A DNA stretch of 64,000 bases from Calidihabitans tengchongensis (lineage in GTDB: Bacteria; Sysuimicrobiota; Sysuimicrobiia; Sysuimicrobiales; Kaftiobacteriaceae), in contig JAVKIE010000001.1 in the NCBI GenBank assembly GCA_031459615.1, positions 186,001 through 250,000 of the forward strand, in the 5' to 3' direction. The notes below the pieces were generated by a model. That model was not told the DNA's origin. It made no database searches and was given only the letters and a program-made list of their open reading frames with translations. The translations under genes were made by a program, and so were the position numbers. Below are positions 15,411 to 23,710 of this stretch, in pieces; position 1 is the stretch's first letter, and each line of letters starts with the position of its first letter.

Positions 15411-16724
15411 ATGCGCTCGGTCACCGTCGGCCCCCACGGGTATTCGGTCAACGGCCGCGGCCATCTGGAGATCGGCGGGGTGGACGCCCTGGACCTGGCC
15501 CGGCAGTTCGGCACGCCCCTGCACGTGCTGGACGAGGACCGGCTGCGGGACAACTGCCGCCGGTACCGGTCCGCCCTGGCCCGGTCGTACGGCGAAGGCC
15601 GGGTGGTGTATGCCAGCAAGGCCTGCTGCATCCTGGCCACCTGCCAGATCGCCGTCCAGGAGGGACTGGGGGTGGACGTGGCCTCGGGGGGCGAGCTGCA
15701 CACCGCGCTGCGGGCCGGCGTGCCGCCCGCGGACGTGGTGTTCCACGGCAGCAACAAGACGGCCCAGGAGGTGGCCGAGGGCCTGCGGGCGGGCGTGGGC
15801 CGTTTTGTGGTGGACAACGACCACGAGCTGGACCTGCTGGAGGAGCTCGCCGCCCGCCTGGACACCACGGCCGACGTCCTGCTGCGGGTGACGCCGGGAG
15901 TCGAGCCGCACACCCACCGGGCCATCCGCACCGGAGGGGTGGACAGCAAGTTCGGATTCCCCCTGGCCACCGGATCGGCCCATCGGGCGGTGGCGCGGGT
16001 GCTGCGCAGTGCCCGCCTGCGCTTGTGGGGAGTGCACACCCACATCGGGTCGCAGATCGCCGACCTGGAGCCGTTCTGCGCGGCGGCCGAGGCCGTGGTG
16101 GAGTTCGCCGCGGAGGTGCGGGAGGCGCACGGCGCGGTGGTGGAAGAGGTGAACATGGGCGGCGGGCTGGCCATCCGCTACCTGTCCTCCGACAGCCCCC
16201 CGTCCATCGAGGCGTACGTGGACGCGGTGGCGGGCGCCGTGGGTTCGGCCGCCCGCCGGCGCGGGCTGCCCCGGCCCCGGCTGTACCTGGAGCCCGGGCG
16301 CTCCATCGTGGGCGACGCGGGGGTCACCCTGTACACCGTGGGCGCCGTCAAGGTCATCCCCGGGGTGCGCACCTACGTGTCGGTGGACGGCGGGATGTAC
16401 GAGAACCCCCGTCCGGCGCTGTACGGCGCCCGCTACGAGGCGGTGGTGGCGGACCGGCCCCTGGCCCCTGCCGCGCAGACGGTCTCCCTGGCCGGCCGGT
16501 GCTGCGAGTCGGGGGACGTGCTCATCTGGGAGGCCGCCCTGCCCCCGGTGCGCAGCGGAGACGTGGTGGCGGTCTTCTCCACCGGCGCGTACACCTACTC
16601 CATGGCCAGCAACTACAACCGCTTCCCCCGCCCGGCGGTGGTCCTGGCCGGAGACGGCCGGGCGCGGGTGGTGGTCGAGCGCGAGTCCTACGACGACCTG
16701 ATCCGCAAGGACGTTCCCCTCTGA
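15411..16724 (+). CDS. lysA: Diaminopimelate decarboxylase
   Basis: 437 residues. PLP enzyme that decarboxylates meso-diaminopimelate to lysine. The Schiff-base lysine is Lys70 in VVYASKACC. Other family motifs are GVDVASGGELHTAL, the phosphate-binding GVHTHIGSQI, NMGGGLAIRY, LEPGRSIVGDAG, and CCESGDVLIWE from the partner subunit. The ATG is taken as start, but in-frame GTGs at 15393 and 15402 lie closer to the promoter and there is no good ribosome site. LL-diaminopimelate aminotransferase is encoded at 58462, so the window holds two lysine-pathway enzymes. Confidence 0.95.
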   Translation: MRSVTVGPHGYSVNGRGHLEIGGVDALDLARQFGTPLHVLDEDRLRDNCRRYRSALARSYGEGRVVYASKACCILATCQIAVQEGLGVDVASGGELHTALRAGVPPADVVFHGSNKTAQEVAEGLRAGVGRFVVDNDHELDLLEELAARLDTTADVLLRVTPGVEPHTHRAIRTGGVDSKFGFPLATGSAHRAVARVLRSARLRLWGVHTHIGSQIADLEPFCAAAEAVVEFAAEVREAHGAVVEEVNMGGGLAIRYLSSDSPPSIEAYVDAVAGAVGSAARRRGLPRPRLYLEPGRSIVGDAGVTLYTVGAVKVIPGVRTYVSVDGGMYENPRPALYGARYEAVVADRPLAPAAQTVSLAGRCCESGDVLIWEAALPPVRSGDVVAVFSTGAYTYSMASNYNRFPRPAVVLAGDGRARVVVERESYDDLIRKDVPL

Positions 16725-16789
16725 TCCGCGAACTTCCCTGGGTGTGCGGCGCGCGGCGGGTGCGGTGAGGTCCGGGGAGGAGACCGGGC

Positions 16790-17413
16790 GTGTGGGGTGA
16801 TCCTGCCGGGCTCCTGGTGGTGGCCGTGGCGCTGGTGGTCGCCGCCACGGTGCATGAGTACGCCCACGCCTACGTGGCCGACCGGCGCGGGGACCCGACC
16901 CCGCGCCGGCAGGGTCGCCTGACCCTGAACCCCCTGGCCCACCTGGACCCGGTGGGATCCCTGCTGATTCTTGTGGCGGGATTCGGGTGGGCGCGTCCGG
17001 TGCCCGTCACCCCGGCCCTGCTGTCCCGTCCCCGGCGGGATCTGATGCTCGTGGCCGCCGCCGGCCCGCTGGCCAATCTGACGGTGCTGTTCGCGCTGGG
17101 GGCGCCGTACAAGCTGGGCGTGCTGGAGGCCGCCCCGTGGGCGGACGCGCTGTCCCTGCAGAGGGTGCTGGCCGTGTCCCTCAGGGTCAACGCCATGCTG
17201 GCCACGTTCAACCTGATGCCCATCCCGCCGCTGGACGGATCCCGGATCCTGGAGGGCCTGCTGCCGCCGAGGATGGTCCCCGCATACGCCCGGCTGCGGC
17301 CGTACGGGACGTGGGTCCTCCTGGCGCTGGTCTTCAGCCGGGCCCTGTCGGCGACCCTGGTGCCCCCCATGCGCTGGCTGACGGTCCAGGCCACAGGGTC
17401 GGCGCTGTTCTGA
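16790..17413 (+). CDS. Site-2 protease family (M50) membrane metalloprotease
   Basis: 207 residues, GTG start after GGGGAGGAGACC. The zinc motif HEYAH (His22, Glu23, His26) lies in the first membrane helix. LTLNPLAHLDPVGSLLIL follows, and the second metal ligand is in NLMPIPPLDGSRILEG. Four to five hydrophobic segments are visible. It is the short, PDZ-less form seen next to scpA in many Gram-positive bacteria (YwhC/FtsH-unrelated). It would cut membrane-embedded substrates that are not known. The scpA gene follows in the same frame. Confidence 0.9.
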   Translation: MWGDPAGLLVVAVALVVAATVHEYAHAYVADRRGDPTPRRQGRLTLNPLAHLDPVGSLLILVAGFGWARPVPVTPALLSRPRRDLMLVAAAGPLANLTVLFALGAPYKLGVLEAAPWADALSLQRVLAVSLRVNAMLATFNLMPIPPLDGSRILEGLLPPRMVPAYARLRPYGTWVLLALVFSRALSATLVPPMRWLTVQATGSALF

Positions 17414-17449
17414 GCAGCAGAGGGGGAGGGACGGGCCATCCGGTACACG

Positions 17450-18151
17450 GTGAAGACGCCGCAGTTTGAGGGCCCGCTGGACCTGCTGCTGAGCCTGGCC
17501 CAGCAGGGACAGGTGGATCTCCGGGACGTGGAGGTCGGGCGCCTGGCCGAGGAATACCTGGCCGCCACCGCCTCGGGGGTGGACCTGGAGGAGGCCACCG
17601 AGGTGCTGTGGACGCTGGCGGCTCTGGTCGAACTGAAGTCGCGGCAGATGCTGCCCCGGCCGGCTCCGCCCGACGACGAGGCCGTCGCCGCCGAGGAGCC
17701 GTCGGACCTGCAGGAGCGGCTGGACGAACACCTGCGGGAGTACCGGGCCTTCAAGGAGGCGGCCACCGCCCTGCGGGCCCTGGAGGACTACCAGGCGCGG
17801 GTGTTCGCGCGGTCCCGGGCCGAGGACCCGGCGGCGGTTCTGCTGGAGGGGGTCACCCTGGACGACCTGTTCCGGGCCTTCCAGCAGGTTCTGCAGCGGG
17901 CGGCCCGCCCGGTGCGCGAGGTGGCGGGGGAGGAAGTCCGGGTGGCCGACCGCATGGCCGCGATTGTGGCCCTGCTGGAGGCGCATCCTAAGGGTGTGGA
18001 GTTCGACGCGCTGTTCAGCGGCGCGGTGACCGCCCTGGTGGTGATCGTCACATTCCTGGCCCTGCTGGAGCTCATCCGCACCCGACAGGTCCGCGTGCGG
18101 CAGGAGGAACGGTTCGGGCCCATCCGGCTGTACCGGGCATCCGCGCCATGA
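17450..18151 (+). CDS. scpA: Segregation and condensation protein A
   Basis: Kleisin subunit that bridges SMC heads in the chromosome-segregation complex with ScpB. The N-terminal SMC-binding part is VKTPQFEGPLDLLLSLAQQG, the linker is rich in acidic residues, and the C-terminal winged helix ends RQEERFGPIRLYR. The only canonical start is GTG 17450 (233 residues), but the Shine-Dalgarno GGGAGGG (17425-17431) lies 19 bases away. The same sequence lies six to seven bases before an in-frame ATC at 17438. Starting there would give xRYTVKTPQFEGPLDLL, the normal N-terminus of ScpA. Its stop overlaps the scpB ATG (ATGA). Confidence 0.93.
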   Translation: MKTPQFEGPLDLLLSLAQQGQVDLRDVEVGRLAEEYLAATASGVDLEEATEVLWTLAALVELKSRQMLPRPAPPDDEAVAAEEPSDLQERLDEHLREYRAFKEAATALRALEDYQARVFARSRAEDPAAVLLEGVTLDDLFRAFQQVLQRAARPVREVAGEEVRVADRMAAIVALLEAHPKGVEFDALFSGAVTALVVIVTFLALLELIRTRQVRVRQEERFGPIRLYRASAP

Positions 18152-18744
18152 CGCTGCCCGACGGACTGGCCCCGCCCCCCGACGATCTGGACCTGGACGA
18201 GCTCAAACGGGCGGCGGAGTGCATCCTGCTGGTGAGCGGGGGGCCGGTCACGGTCGAGCAGCTCAGCGAGGTCCTGCAGGCACCCGTGCAGACGGTGCAC
18301 GCGCTGCTGTGGGAGCTGCAGCAGGACTACCGGGGACGCGGGCTGCAGGTGCAGGCCGTCGCGGGAGGGTTCCAGCTCTGTACCCGGCCGGAGCTGGCGG
18401 GCTACGTCCAGCGCTACCTGGGGCTCGACTTCCGGCAGCCGCTGTCCCAGGCCGCCCTGGAAACCCTGGCCATCGTGGCATACCGCCAGCCGGTCACCCG
18501 GGCGGAGATCGAGGCGATCCGCGGAGTGCGGTCGGATCACGTGCTGGAGCGGCTGCTGGAGCGCCGCCTGATCCGCGAGGTGGGGCGCAAGCAGGCGGTG
18601 GGGCGCCCGATCCTGTACGGGACCACCGAGGGGTTCCTGCGCTACTTCGGTCTGGGCAGCCTGGACGACCTTCCGCCCCTGGGAGATCATGACCTCCGCG
18701 CGGCCCTGGACGGACTCTCCGCCGCCTCCGGCCGGGACGACTGA
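18148..18744 (+). CDS. scpB: Segregation and condensation protein B
   Basis: 198 residues. Two winged-helix domains: LDELKRAAECILLVSGGPVT near the start, and LSQAALETLAIVAYRQPVTR with EIEAIRGVRSDHVLERLLER in the second half, ending GRPILYGTTEGFLRYFGL. It dimerises and caps the ScpA kleisin in the SMC condensin complex that organises newly replicated origins. The ATG overlaps the scpA stop. The tail after FLRYFGL is shared with the next gene, which starts 56 bases before the scpB stop. Confidence 0.94.
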   Translation: MTLPDGLAPPPDDLDLDELKRAAECILLVSGGPVTVEQLSEVLQAPVQTVHALLWELQQDYRGRGLQVQAVAGGFQLCTRPELAGYVQRYLGLDFRQPLSQAALETLAIVAYRQPVTRAEIEAIRGVRSDHVLERLLERRLIREVGRKQAVGRPILYGTTEGFLRYFGLGSLDDLPPLGDHDLRAALDGLSAASGRDD

Positions 18745-19555
18745 GGCGTTTCGCCCGCCCCGCGCCGGGATCCTGGCCGCGCTCGTGGCAGCCGCCGCCG
18801 CGGTTCCCGCCCCGGCAATTCAGGCGGCCGCCGCGGCGCTCGTGGACGCAGACAGCGGCGAGGTCCTCTATGCCCACCACCCCGACCGCCGCTGGCCGCC
18901 CGCCAGCACCACCAAGATACTGACCGCCCTCCTGGCGGCCGAGGTGCTCGGAGACGACGCCGTGGTGACCATCAGCCCCCGGGCCGGGAGGGAACAGGTG
19001 GGAGCGAGGGTGGGCCTGCGGGCCGGTCAGCGGTGGCGGGTCCGGGACCTGCTGGCCGCCCTGCTGCTGATCTCCGCCAACGACGCCGCCGTGGCCCTGG
19101 CGGAAGGAGCGGACGGGTCGGTGGAGGCGTTTGTCGCCCGCATGAATGCCCGGGCGCGGCAGTGGGGCCTGACCGGCTCCCACTTCGTGACACCGCACGG
19201 GTGGCCCCGGCCCGGCCACTACAGCACGGCCAGGGATCTGGCGATCCTGGCGAGGCGCCTGCTGGAGAACGAGCGGCTGGCGGCCGTGGTGCGGGCCCGC
19301 ACTCTCGTCCTCGCGCGCCCCGAGGGAACGACCCAGACGCTGGTCAACACCAACCGGCTGCTGTGGCTGTACCCGGGTGCCGATGGGGTGAAGACAGGGT
19401 GGGTGGCGGAGTCCGGCCCCTGCCTGGTCGGGTCGGCGAGGCGGGGCGGCCGGCGGCTGGTGGTGGTGCTGCTGAACGCGACCCCGCTGTACGAGCAGGC
19501 GATGGCGCTGCTGGACTACGGGTTCGCCCGCACCCCGAGCGGCCGAGGGCGATGA
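18689..19555 (+). CDS. dacF: D-alanyl-D-alanine carboxypeptidase (S11 family)
   Basis: 288 residues. It has an N-terminal basic then hydrophobic stretch (about residues 25-50, ending APAIQAAAA), a likely signal peptide. The penicillin-binding motifs are STTK (in PPASTTKILTALL), SAND (LLISANDAAVALA) and KTG (GVKTGWV). It trims the terminal D-Ala from peptidoglycan side chains outside the membrane. The C-terminal amphipathic-anchor domain of larger family members is absent. The start at 18689 overlaps scpB by 56 bases; the long Pro-rich leader before the signal peptide suggests the true start may be a little later. The symbol follows the Gram-positive scpB-linked gene. Confidence 0.88.
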   Translation: MTSARPWTDSPPPPAGTTEAFRPPRAGILAALVAAAAAVPAPAIQAAAAALVDADSGEVLYAHHPDRRWPPASTTKILTALLAAEVLGDDAVVTISPRAGREQVGARVGLRAGQRWRVRDLLAALLLISANDAAVALAEGADGSVEAFVARMNARARQWGLTGSHFVTPHGWPRPGHYSTARDLAILARRLLENERLAAVVRARTLVLARPEGTTQTLVNTNRLLWLYPGADGVKTGWVAESGPCLVGSARRGGRRLVVVLLNATPLYEQAMALLDYGFARTPSGRGR

Positions 19556-19944
19556 AGCGCCTGTACCGGTCGCGCACCGACCGCTGGATTGCCGGCGTCT
19601 GCGGAGGTCTGGCCGCCTACCTGGACGTGGACGTCTCCGCCGTGCGCCTGGCATTCGTCCTGCTGGCCTTCTGGAACGGTCTGGGCGTGATCCTGTACCT
19701 GCTGCTGGTTCTGCTGGTGCCCGACGAACCGATCCCCGAGGTGGTCACGGGAGTCGTCCCGCCGGCGGAGGACGAATCTCAGCGGCGGGTGCGCACCCTG
19801 GGAGCCCTGCTGGTCCTGGTGGGCGCCTACCTGCTGGCCCAGCAGACCCCCCTCTTTGCCGTCCTGTTCCGCCAGCCCTGGGCCGGGGTGGTACTGGTGG
19901 CGGGGGGACTGCTGGTCCTGCTGTTCTGGCCGCGGCGGCGCTGA
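19552..19944 (+). CDS. PspC-domain membrane protein
   Basis: 130 residues. The PspC domain covers residues 1-60: KRLYRSRTDRWIAGVCGGLA followed by a hydrophobic helix (VRLAFVLLAF..GVILYLLLVLLVP). Two more hydrophobic segments (about 85-100 and 108-125) follow a short acidic loop. PspC domains belong to envelope-stress systems, but none of the other phage-shock genes is nearby. ATGA overlap with the carboxypeptidase gene implies coupling, which fits a cell-envelope role. Confidence 0.85.
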   Translation: MKRLYRSRTDRWIAGVCGGLAAYLDVDVSAVRLAFVLLAFWNGLGVILYLLLVLLVPDEPIPEVVTGVVPPAEDESQRRVRTLGALLVLVGAYLLAQQTPLFAVLFRQPWAGVVLVAGGLLVLLFWPRRR

Positions 19945-19965
19945 CCCCGGGGGGAGGGCCGGGAG

Positions 19966-20301
19966 TCAGCCGATGCGGGCGCCCACCTCGGCGGGGCGGT
20001 CGGGCTGGAGCAGCACGATGCGTCCGCCGTGCTCGACCACGCCGAGGGTGAGGACCTCGGAGATGAAGTCGGCCACCTGTTTGGGCGGGAGATTGACCAC
20101 GCAGATCACCTGGCGACCCACCAGATCCTCCGGCCGGTAGTACGGGCGGATGGCGGCCGACGACCGCCGGACGCCGTAGGGGCCGAAGTCGATGGTCAGG
20201 CGGTAGGAGGGCTTGCGGGCCCTGGGGAACTCCTCCACCGAGCGGATGAGGCCCACCCGCATCTCCACCTTTTCGAAATCCTCCCAGCTGATGCGCGCCA
20301 T
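19966..20301 (-). CDS. csaA: CsaA-like tRNA-binding protein
   Basis: 111 residues, a single EMAP/tRNA-binding OB fold: SWEDFEKVEMRVGLIRSVEE, IDFGPYGVRRSSAAI, DLVGRQVICVVNLPPKQVAD and FISEVLTLGVV. CsaA proteins bind tRNA and have been described as secretion chaperones in Bacillus; the domain is also the C-terminal dimerisation unit of methionyl-tRNA synthetase. The ATG at 20301 is chosen over GTG 20307 because GGAGG sits six bases upstream. Single gene, convergent with the PspC gene. Confidence 0.88.
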   Translation of the reverse strand: MARISWEDFEKVEMRVGLIRSVEEFPRARKPSYRLTIDFGPYGVRRSSAAIRPYYRPEDLVGRQVICVVNLPPKQVADFISEVLTLGVVEHGGRIVLLQPDRPAEVGARIG

Positions 20302-20430
20302 GGCCACCTCCCCGGGCAGGGGCGGCCGCCGAGGCGCGGCCGCCGCAGGTCGCGTGCGCCGACGTGGCTGTTCGCCGCCCTCGGGCGCCCCTCATGCCGG
20401 CGGCAGATGTGCCGGGGGCGGCCCCCCGGC

Positions 20431-21111
20431 ATGAGCGCCCGGCGCCGACCGATCGTCGCCATCGATGGCCCGGTGGGGGCGGGCAAGACCACCGTGGCGC
20501 GGGCGGTGGCCCGCGCGCTGGGATTCCGCCACGTGGACACCGGGGCCATGTACCGGTCGGTGGCGTGGGCCGCCCTCAGCCGGGGCGTGGACCTGTCCGA
20601 CGAGGCGGCCCTCACGGCCCTCGCCCGGTCCCTGGAGATCCGCCTGGAGGACACCCCCGACGGGCAGCGGGTCTGGGTGGACGGGCGGGACGTCACCGAG
20701 GCGATCCGCGACCCGGCGGTGAGCGAGGCGGCGTCGGTGGTGAGCACCTACCCGGGAGTGCGGGAGGCCATGGTGGCCGCCCAGCGGCGCCTGGGCGCCG
20801 ACGGCGGAGTGGTCGTGGAGGGCCGCGACATCGGGACGGTGGTGTTCCCGGACGCCGAGGTCAAGGTCTTTCTCACCGCGTCGGTGGAGGAGCGGGCCCG
20901 CCGCCGGTACCGGGAACTGCGCGCCCGGGGCGTGGCGATCAGCCTGGACGAGGTCCGCCGGGCCGAGGAGGAGCGGGACCGGCGCGACCGCACCCGGTCT
21001 CACTCTCCCCTGCAGCCGGCCCCCGACGCCGTCGTGATGGACACCACCGGCGTCCCGGTGGACGAGGTGGTCGGATCCATCCTCGCGCTGTGCCGACGCG
21101 CCGTGCCGTGA
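20431..21111 (+). CDS. cmk: Cytidylate kinase
   Basis: 226 residues. Phosphorylates CMP and dCMP with ATP. P-loop AIDGPVGAGKTTVARAVAR, then FRHVDTGAMYRSVAWAAL (CMP site), VVVEGRDIGTVVFPDAEVK, and the LID ERARRRYRELRARGV with EERDRRDRTR. The start is ATG 20431, since MSARRRPIVAIDGPVGAGK matches the family N-terminus; no strong ribosome site is visible. plsC follows with a GTGA overlap, a pairing common in Gram-positive genomes. Confidence 0.95.
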   Translation: MSARRRPIVAIDGPVGAGKTTVARAVARALGFRHVDTGAMYRSVAWAALSRGVDLSDEAALTALARSLEIRLEDTPDGQRVWVDGRDVTEAIRDPAVSEAASVVSTYPGVREAMVAAQRRLGADGGVVVEGRDIGTVVFPDAEVKVFLTASVEERARRRYRELRARGVAISLDEVRRAEEERDRRDRTRSHSPLQPAPDAVVMDTTGVPVDEVVGSILALCRRAVP

Positions 21112-21743
21112 GCGCCACTGTGCTGTACCGCCTGAGCTGGATCGCGTTCGCGCTCCTGTTCCGCCTGTTGGGCATCCGCCGGCGGGTAGAGGGACGCGAG
21201 TACGAACCCCGGCCGCCGTACCTGATCGTGGCCAACCACGCCAGCGAGGCCGACATCCCCCTGGTGGGCCTGTCCCTGCGCGCGCGGGTCGCGTTCATGG
21301 CCAAGGACGAGCTGCGCCGCCTGCCTCCGGTGGCGTGGTGGGTGCGCGGATGCGGGAGCTTTTTCGTGCGCCGGGGCGTCCCCGACCGGGACGCGGTGCG
21401 GGAGGCCCTGCGAATGCTGCGGCGCGGGTGGGCGGTGTGCATGTTCGCCGAGGGCACCCGCAGCCGGGACGGGCGGCTGGGGCCGTTCCACGAAGGGGCC
21501 GCCTATGTGGCGCTCAAGGCCGGCGTTCCCGTGCTGCCCGTGGCCATCGCGGGCAGCCATCGGGTGCGGGTCGCGGGCTGGCGGCTGCCCCGCAACGTCG
21601 ACGCGACCATCCGGATCGGTCCACCCCTGGTCCCGCGGGCGGAGGGGGCTGTCCGGGAAGCGGTGGCGGAGTGGACGGCGCGCCTGCGGGAGGCGGTGCG
21701 GGCGTTGTTGCCGCCCGACCAGCAGCCCCTGGACGCGCCATGA
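21108..21743 (+). CDS. plsC: 1-acyl-sn-glycerol-3-phosphate acyltransferase
   Basis: 211 residues, GTG start overlapping the cmk stop (GTGA). It contains the acyltransferase motifs NHASEAD (HxxxxD), GSFFVRRGVPDRDAVREAL, FAEGTRSRDGRLGPFHEGA and VPVLPVAIAGSHRV. One N-terminal hydrophobic segment (about residues 5-20) should anchor it to the membrane. It adds the second acyl chain to lysophosphatidate. PlsY (25036) and PlsX (44516) are also in this window, so the whole acyl-phosphate route to phosphatidate is present. Confidence 0.93.
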   Translation: MSATVLYRLSWIAFALLFRLLGIRRRVEGREYEPRPPYLIVANHASEADIPLVGLSLRARVAFMAKDELRRLPPVAWWVRGCGSFFVRRGVPDRDAVREALRMLRRGWAVCMFAEGTRSRDGRLGPFHEGAAYVALKAGVPVLPVAIAGSHRVRVAGWRLPRNVDATIRIGPPLVPRAEGAVREAVAEWTARLREAVRALLPPDQQPLDAP

Positions 21744-21774
21744 CCTGCCCGGATCCGGGGGGCGCGCAGCGCGG

Positions 21775-22701
21775 TCAGGGGGCGTCGCCAGCGGAGGGCG
21801 CCGGCACCAGGACATCCAGGGCCTGCGGGATGACGCGGAACGACGCCGGCACCGTCCCCACCACTTCGCCGTCGGCGTGGATGGCCAGCGGGGTGGCGCT
21901 GTCCACCTGTACCGTCCGGGCGGTGGTGTGGGCCACCTTGGGGTGCAGCAGGTGGCGCCCCGAGAAGACCGAGGGCAGGACCCGCAGGGTCTGCAGGGGC
22001 GTGAGGTCGGTGGCGTAGACGACGGCCAGCAGGCCGTCATCGATGCGGGCGTGGGGGGCCATGTACATGCCGCCGCCGTACCAGTTGGTGTTGGCCGCCG
22101 CCAGCAGATAGAGCCGGACGCGCCGGGAGGAGCCGTCCACGACCAGCGTGACCTCCACCGGGCGGTAGGTCGCCAGGGTGATCAGGATGCCGGCCACGTA
22201 CACGGCCGTCCCGCGGATCCACCGGGGCCACCGGTTGACCCGCCGCGCCACCTCGGCGTCGAATCCCACGCCCGAGATGGTGGCGTAGTACCTGCCGTTG
22301 ACCTCGCCCACGTCCACCCGTCTCCGCACGGCTCCCACCAGAGCCCGGGCGGCCGCGATCGGGGAGAGGGGGATGCCCAGGCTGCGGGCAAAGTCGTTGG
22401 CGGTGCCCTCGGGAATCAGGGCCAGGGGGGGAGGGGAATCGGCGCGCAGCAGCCCGTTGATCACCCAGTGGCTGGTGCCGTCGCCCCCCACGGCCACCAC
22501 CACGTCCCAGGCGCCGCCGGCCGCCCGGGCCCGCGCCTCGGCCTCCTGGGGCGAGCCGGTGACGACCTCCTCCAGCGTCCATCCGGCCTGCTGCAGGACC
22601 GTGCGGACCCGAGGCCAGGTGCGGCGGGCCCGGCCCCGGGCCGCGAACGGGTTGATCACGACCAGGGCCCGGCCGGACCCTGCAGGCGGGCGGGACGACA
22701 C
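21775..22701 (-). CDS. Diacylglycerol/lipid kinase family protein (YegS-like)
   Basis: 308 residues. The DAGK catalytic domain has ALVVINPFAARGRARRTWP, VVAVGGDGTSHWVINGLL (GGDGT, nucleotide binding) and LALIPEGTANDFARSLGIP. The C-terminal beta-sandwich includes GVGFDAEVARRVNRWPRWI, a NTNWYGGGMYMAP loop and IDDGLLAVVYATDL. It probably phosphorylates diacylglycerol or a related lipid at the membrane; BmrU and YegS are relatives. Convergent with plsC and divergent from ispH. Confidence 0.9.
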   Translation of the reverse strand: MSSRPPAGSGRALVVINPFAARGRARRTWPRVRTVLQQAGWTLEEVVTGSPQEAEARARAAGGAWDVVVAVGGDGTSHWVINGLLRADSPPPLALIPEGTANDFARSLGIPLSPIAAARALVGAVRRRVDVGEVNGRYYATISGVGFDAEVARRVNRWPRWIRGTAVYVAGILITLATYRPVEVTLVVDGSSRRVRLYLLAAANTNWYGGGMYMAPHARIDDGLLAVVYATDLTPLQTLRVLPSVFSGRHLLHPKVAHTTARTVQVDSATPLAIHADGEVVGTVPASFRVIPQALDVLVPAPSAGDAP

Positions 22702-22746
22702 GCATGCCGTATACGGCGCCCGCCTGCGGTCCTCCTGTCCCCGGCG

Positions 22747-22774
22747 TTGACACCCCCCCGCCCCGGTGTATGCT
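22747..22774 (+). promoter_or_regulatory. Promoter of ispH (TTGACA-16-TATGCT)
   Basis: TTGACA at 22747-22752, 16-base spacer, TATGCT at 22769-22774. The predicted transcription start is about 22781, one base before the ispH ATG. The mRNA would be leaderless or nearly so, and there is no Shine-Dalgarno sequence. Confidence 0.75.
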
Positions 22775-22781
22775 AGGGGCG

Positions 22782-23645
22782 ATGGAGATCGTGGTGGCCA
22801 GGCACATGGGGTTCTGCGGCGGCGTGCGCCGGGCGGTGGAGATGGCCCGAGCCACCGCAGAATCCGCCACCGGGCCCGTGTTCACCTGGGGTCCGCTGAT
22901 CCACAATCCCCAGGTCGTCTCCCGCCTGCGCCAGGAAGGTGTGGAGGTGGCCACCGCGCTGGAGCAGCTGTCCGGCGAGGCGTTCGTCGTCTCCGCCTAC
23001 GGGGTGGAGCAGGCCGTTCTCGGTGCCGCCCGGGCGCGGGGGATGCGCATCGTGGACGCCACGTGTCCGGTCGTCATCCGGGCGCACTCGCTGGCCGTGC
23101 GGCTGGTGGAGGAAGGCTACCAGCTCATCGTGGTGGGCGACCACGGCCACCCGGAGATGGTCACCCTCAAGGAGGCGCTGGGCGACCGGGTGACGGTCGT
23201 GCACACCCGGGAGGAGGCTGCCCGGGTGCCGCTGCGCGGCAAGGTGGCGGTCATGTCGCAGACCACCCAGGCCCGGGAGAACTTCCGCCAGATCGTGGGA
23301 GACCTCAGCCTGCGCGCCCGGGAACTGCGGGTTGTCAACACCCTCTGCCCGGCCATCACCGTCCGGCAGGAAGAGGCCGAGCGCCTGGTGGAGGAGGTGG
23401 ACGCCCTGGTGGTGGTGGGAGGCCACCACAGCGCCAACACCACCCGCCTGTGGGAGATCGGGCAGGCTCACGGCCGGCCGACCTATCACATCGAGGTGGC
23501 CGACGAGCTCCGCCCCGAGTGGTTTGCCGGCGTCCGGCGGGTGGGGGTGATGTCGGGAGCCAGCACGCCGGAGTGGATCATCTCCGAGGTGCTGGCGCGG
23601 CTGGAGGAGATTGCTGCCCGCCTGCCCGCGCCCGCGGCGACCTGA
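22782..23645 (+). CDS. ispH: 4-hydroxy-3-methylbut-2-enyl diphosphate reductase
   Basis: 287 residues. Last enzyme of the MEP isoprenoid pathway, a 4Fe-4S enzyme that makes IPP and DMAPP. The three cluster cysteines are in GFCGGVRRAVE (Cys12), VDATCPVVI and NTLCPAITVRQ. GDHGHPEMV and VVVGGHHSANTTRLWEI carry the substrate-binding residues, and GVMSGASTPEWIISEVL closes the protein. The ATG is preceded by a near-consensus promoter and not by a ribosome site, so translation probably starts at or near the 5' end of the mRNA. Confidence 0.96.
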   Translation: MEIVVARHMGFCGGVRRAVEMARATAESATGPVFTWGPLIHNPQVVSRLRQEGVEVATALEQLSGEAFVVSAYGVEQAVLGAARARGMRIVDATCPVVIRAHSLAVRLVEEGYQLIVVGDHGHPEMVTLKEALGDRVTVVHTREEAARVPLRGKVAVMSQTTQARENFRQIVGDLSLRARELRVVNTLCPAITVRQEEAERLVEEVDALVVVGGHHSANTTRLWEIGQAHGRPTYHIEVADELRPEWFAGVRRVGVMSGASTPEWIISEVLARLEEIAARLPAPAAT

Positions 23646-23710
23646 CACCCCGGGGGCGCCGTGGAGGGTGAGCCGCGGGCGGGACCGTCAGCCGGTCCTC
23701 CGGATCCCGC

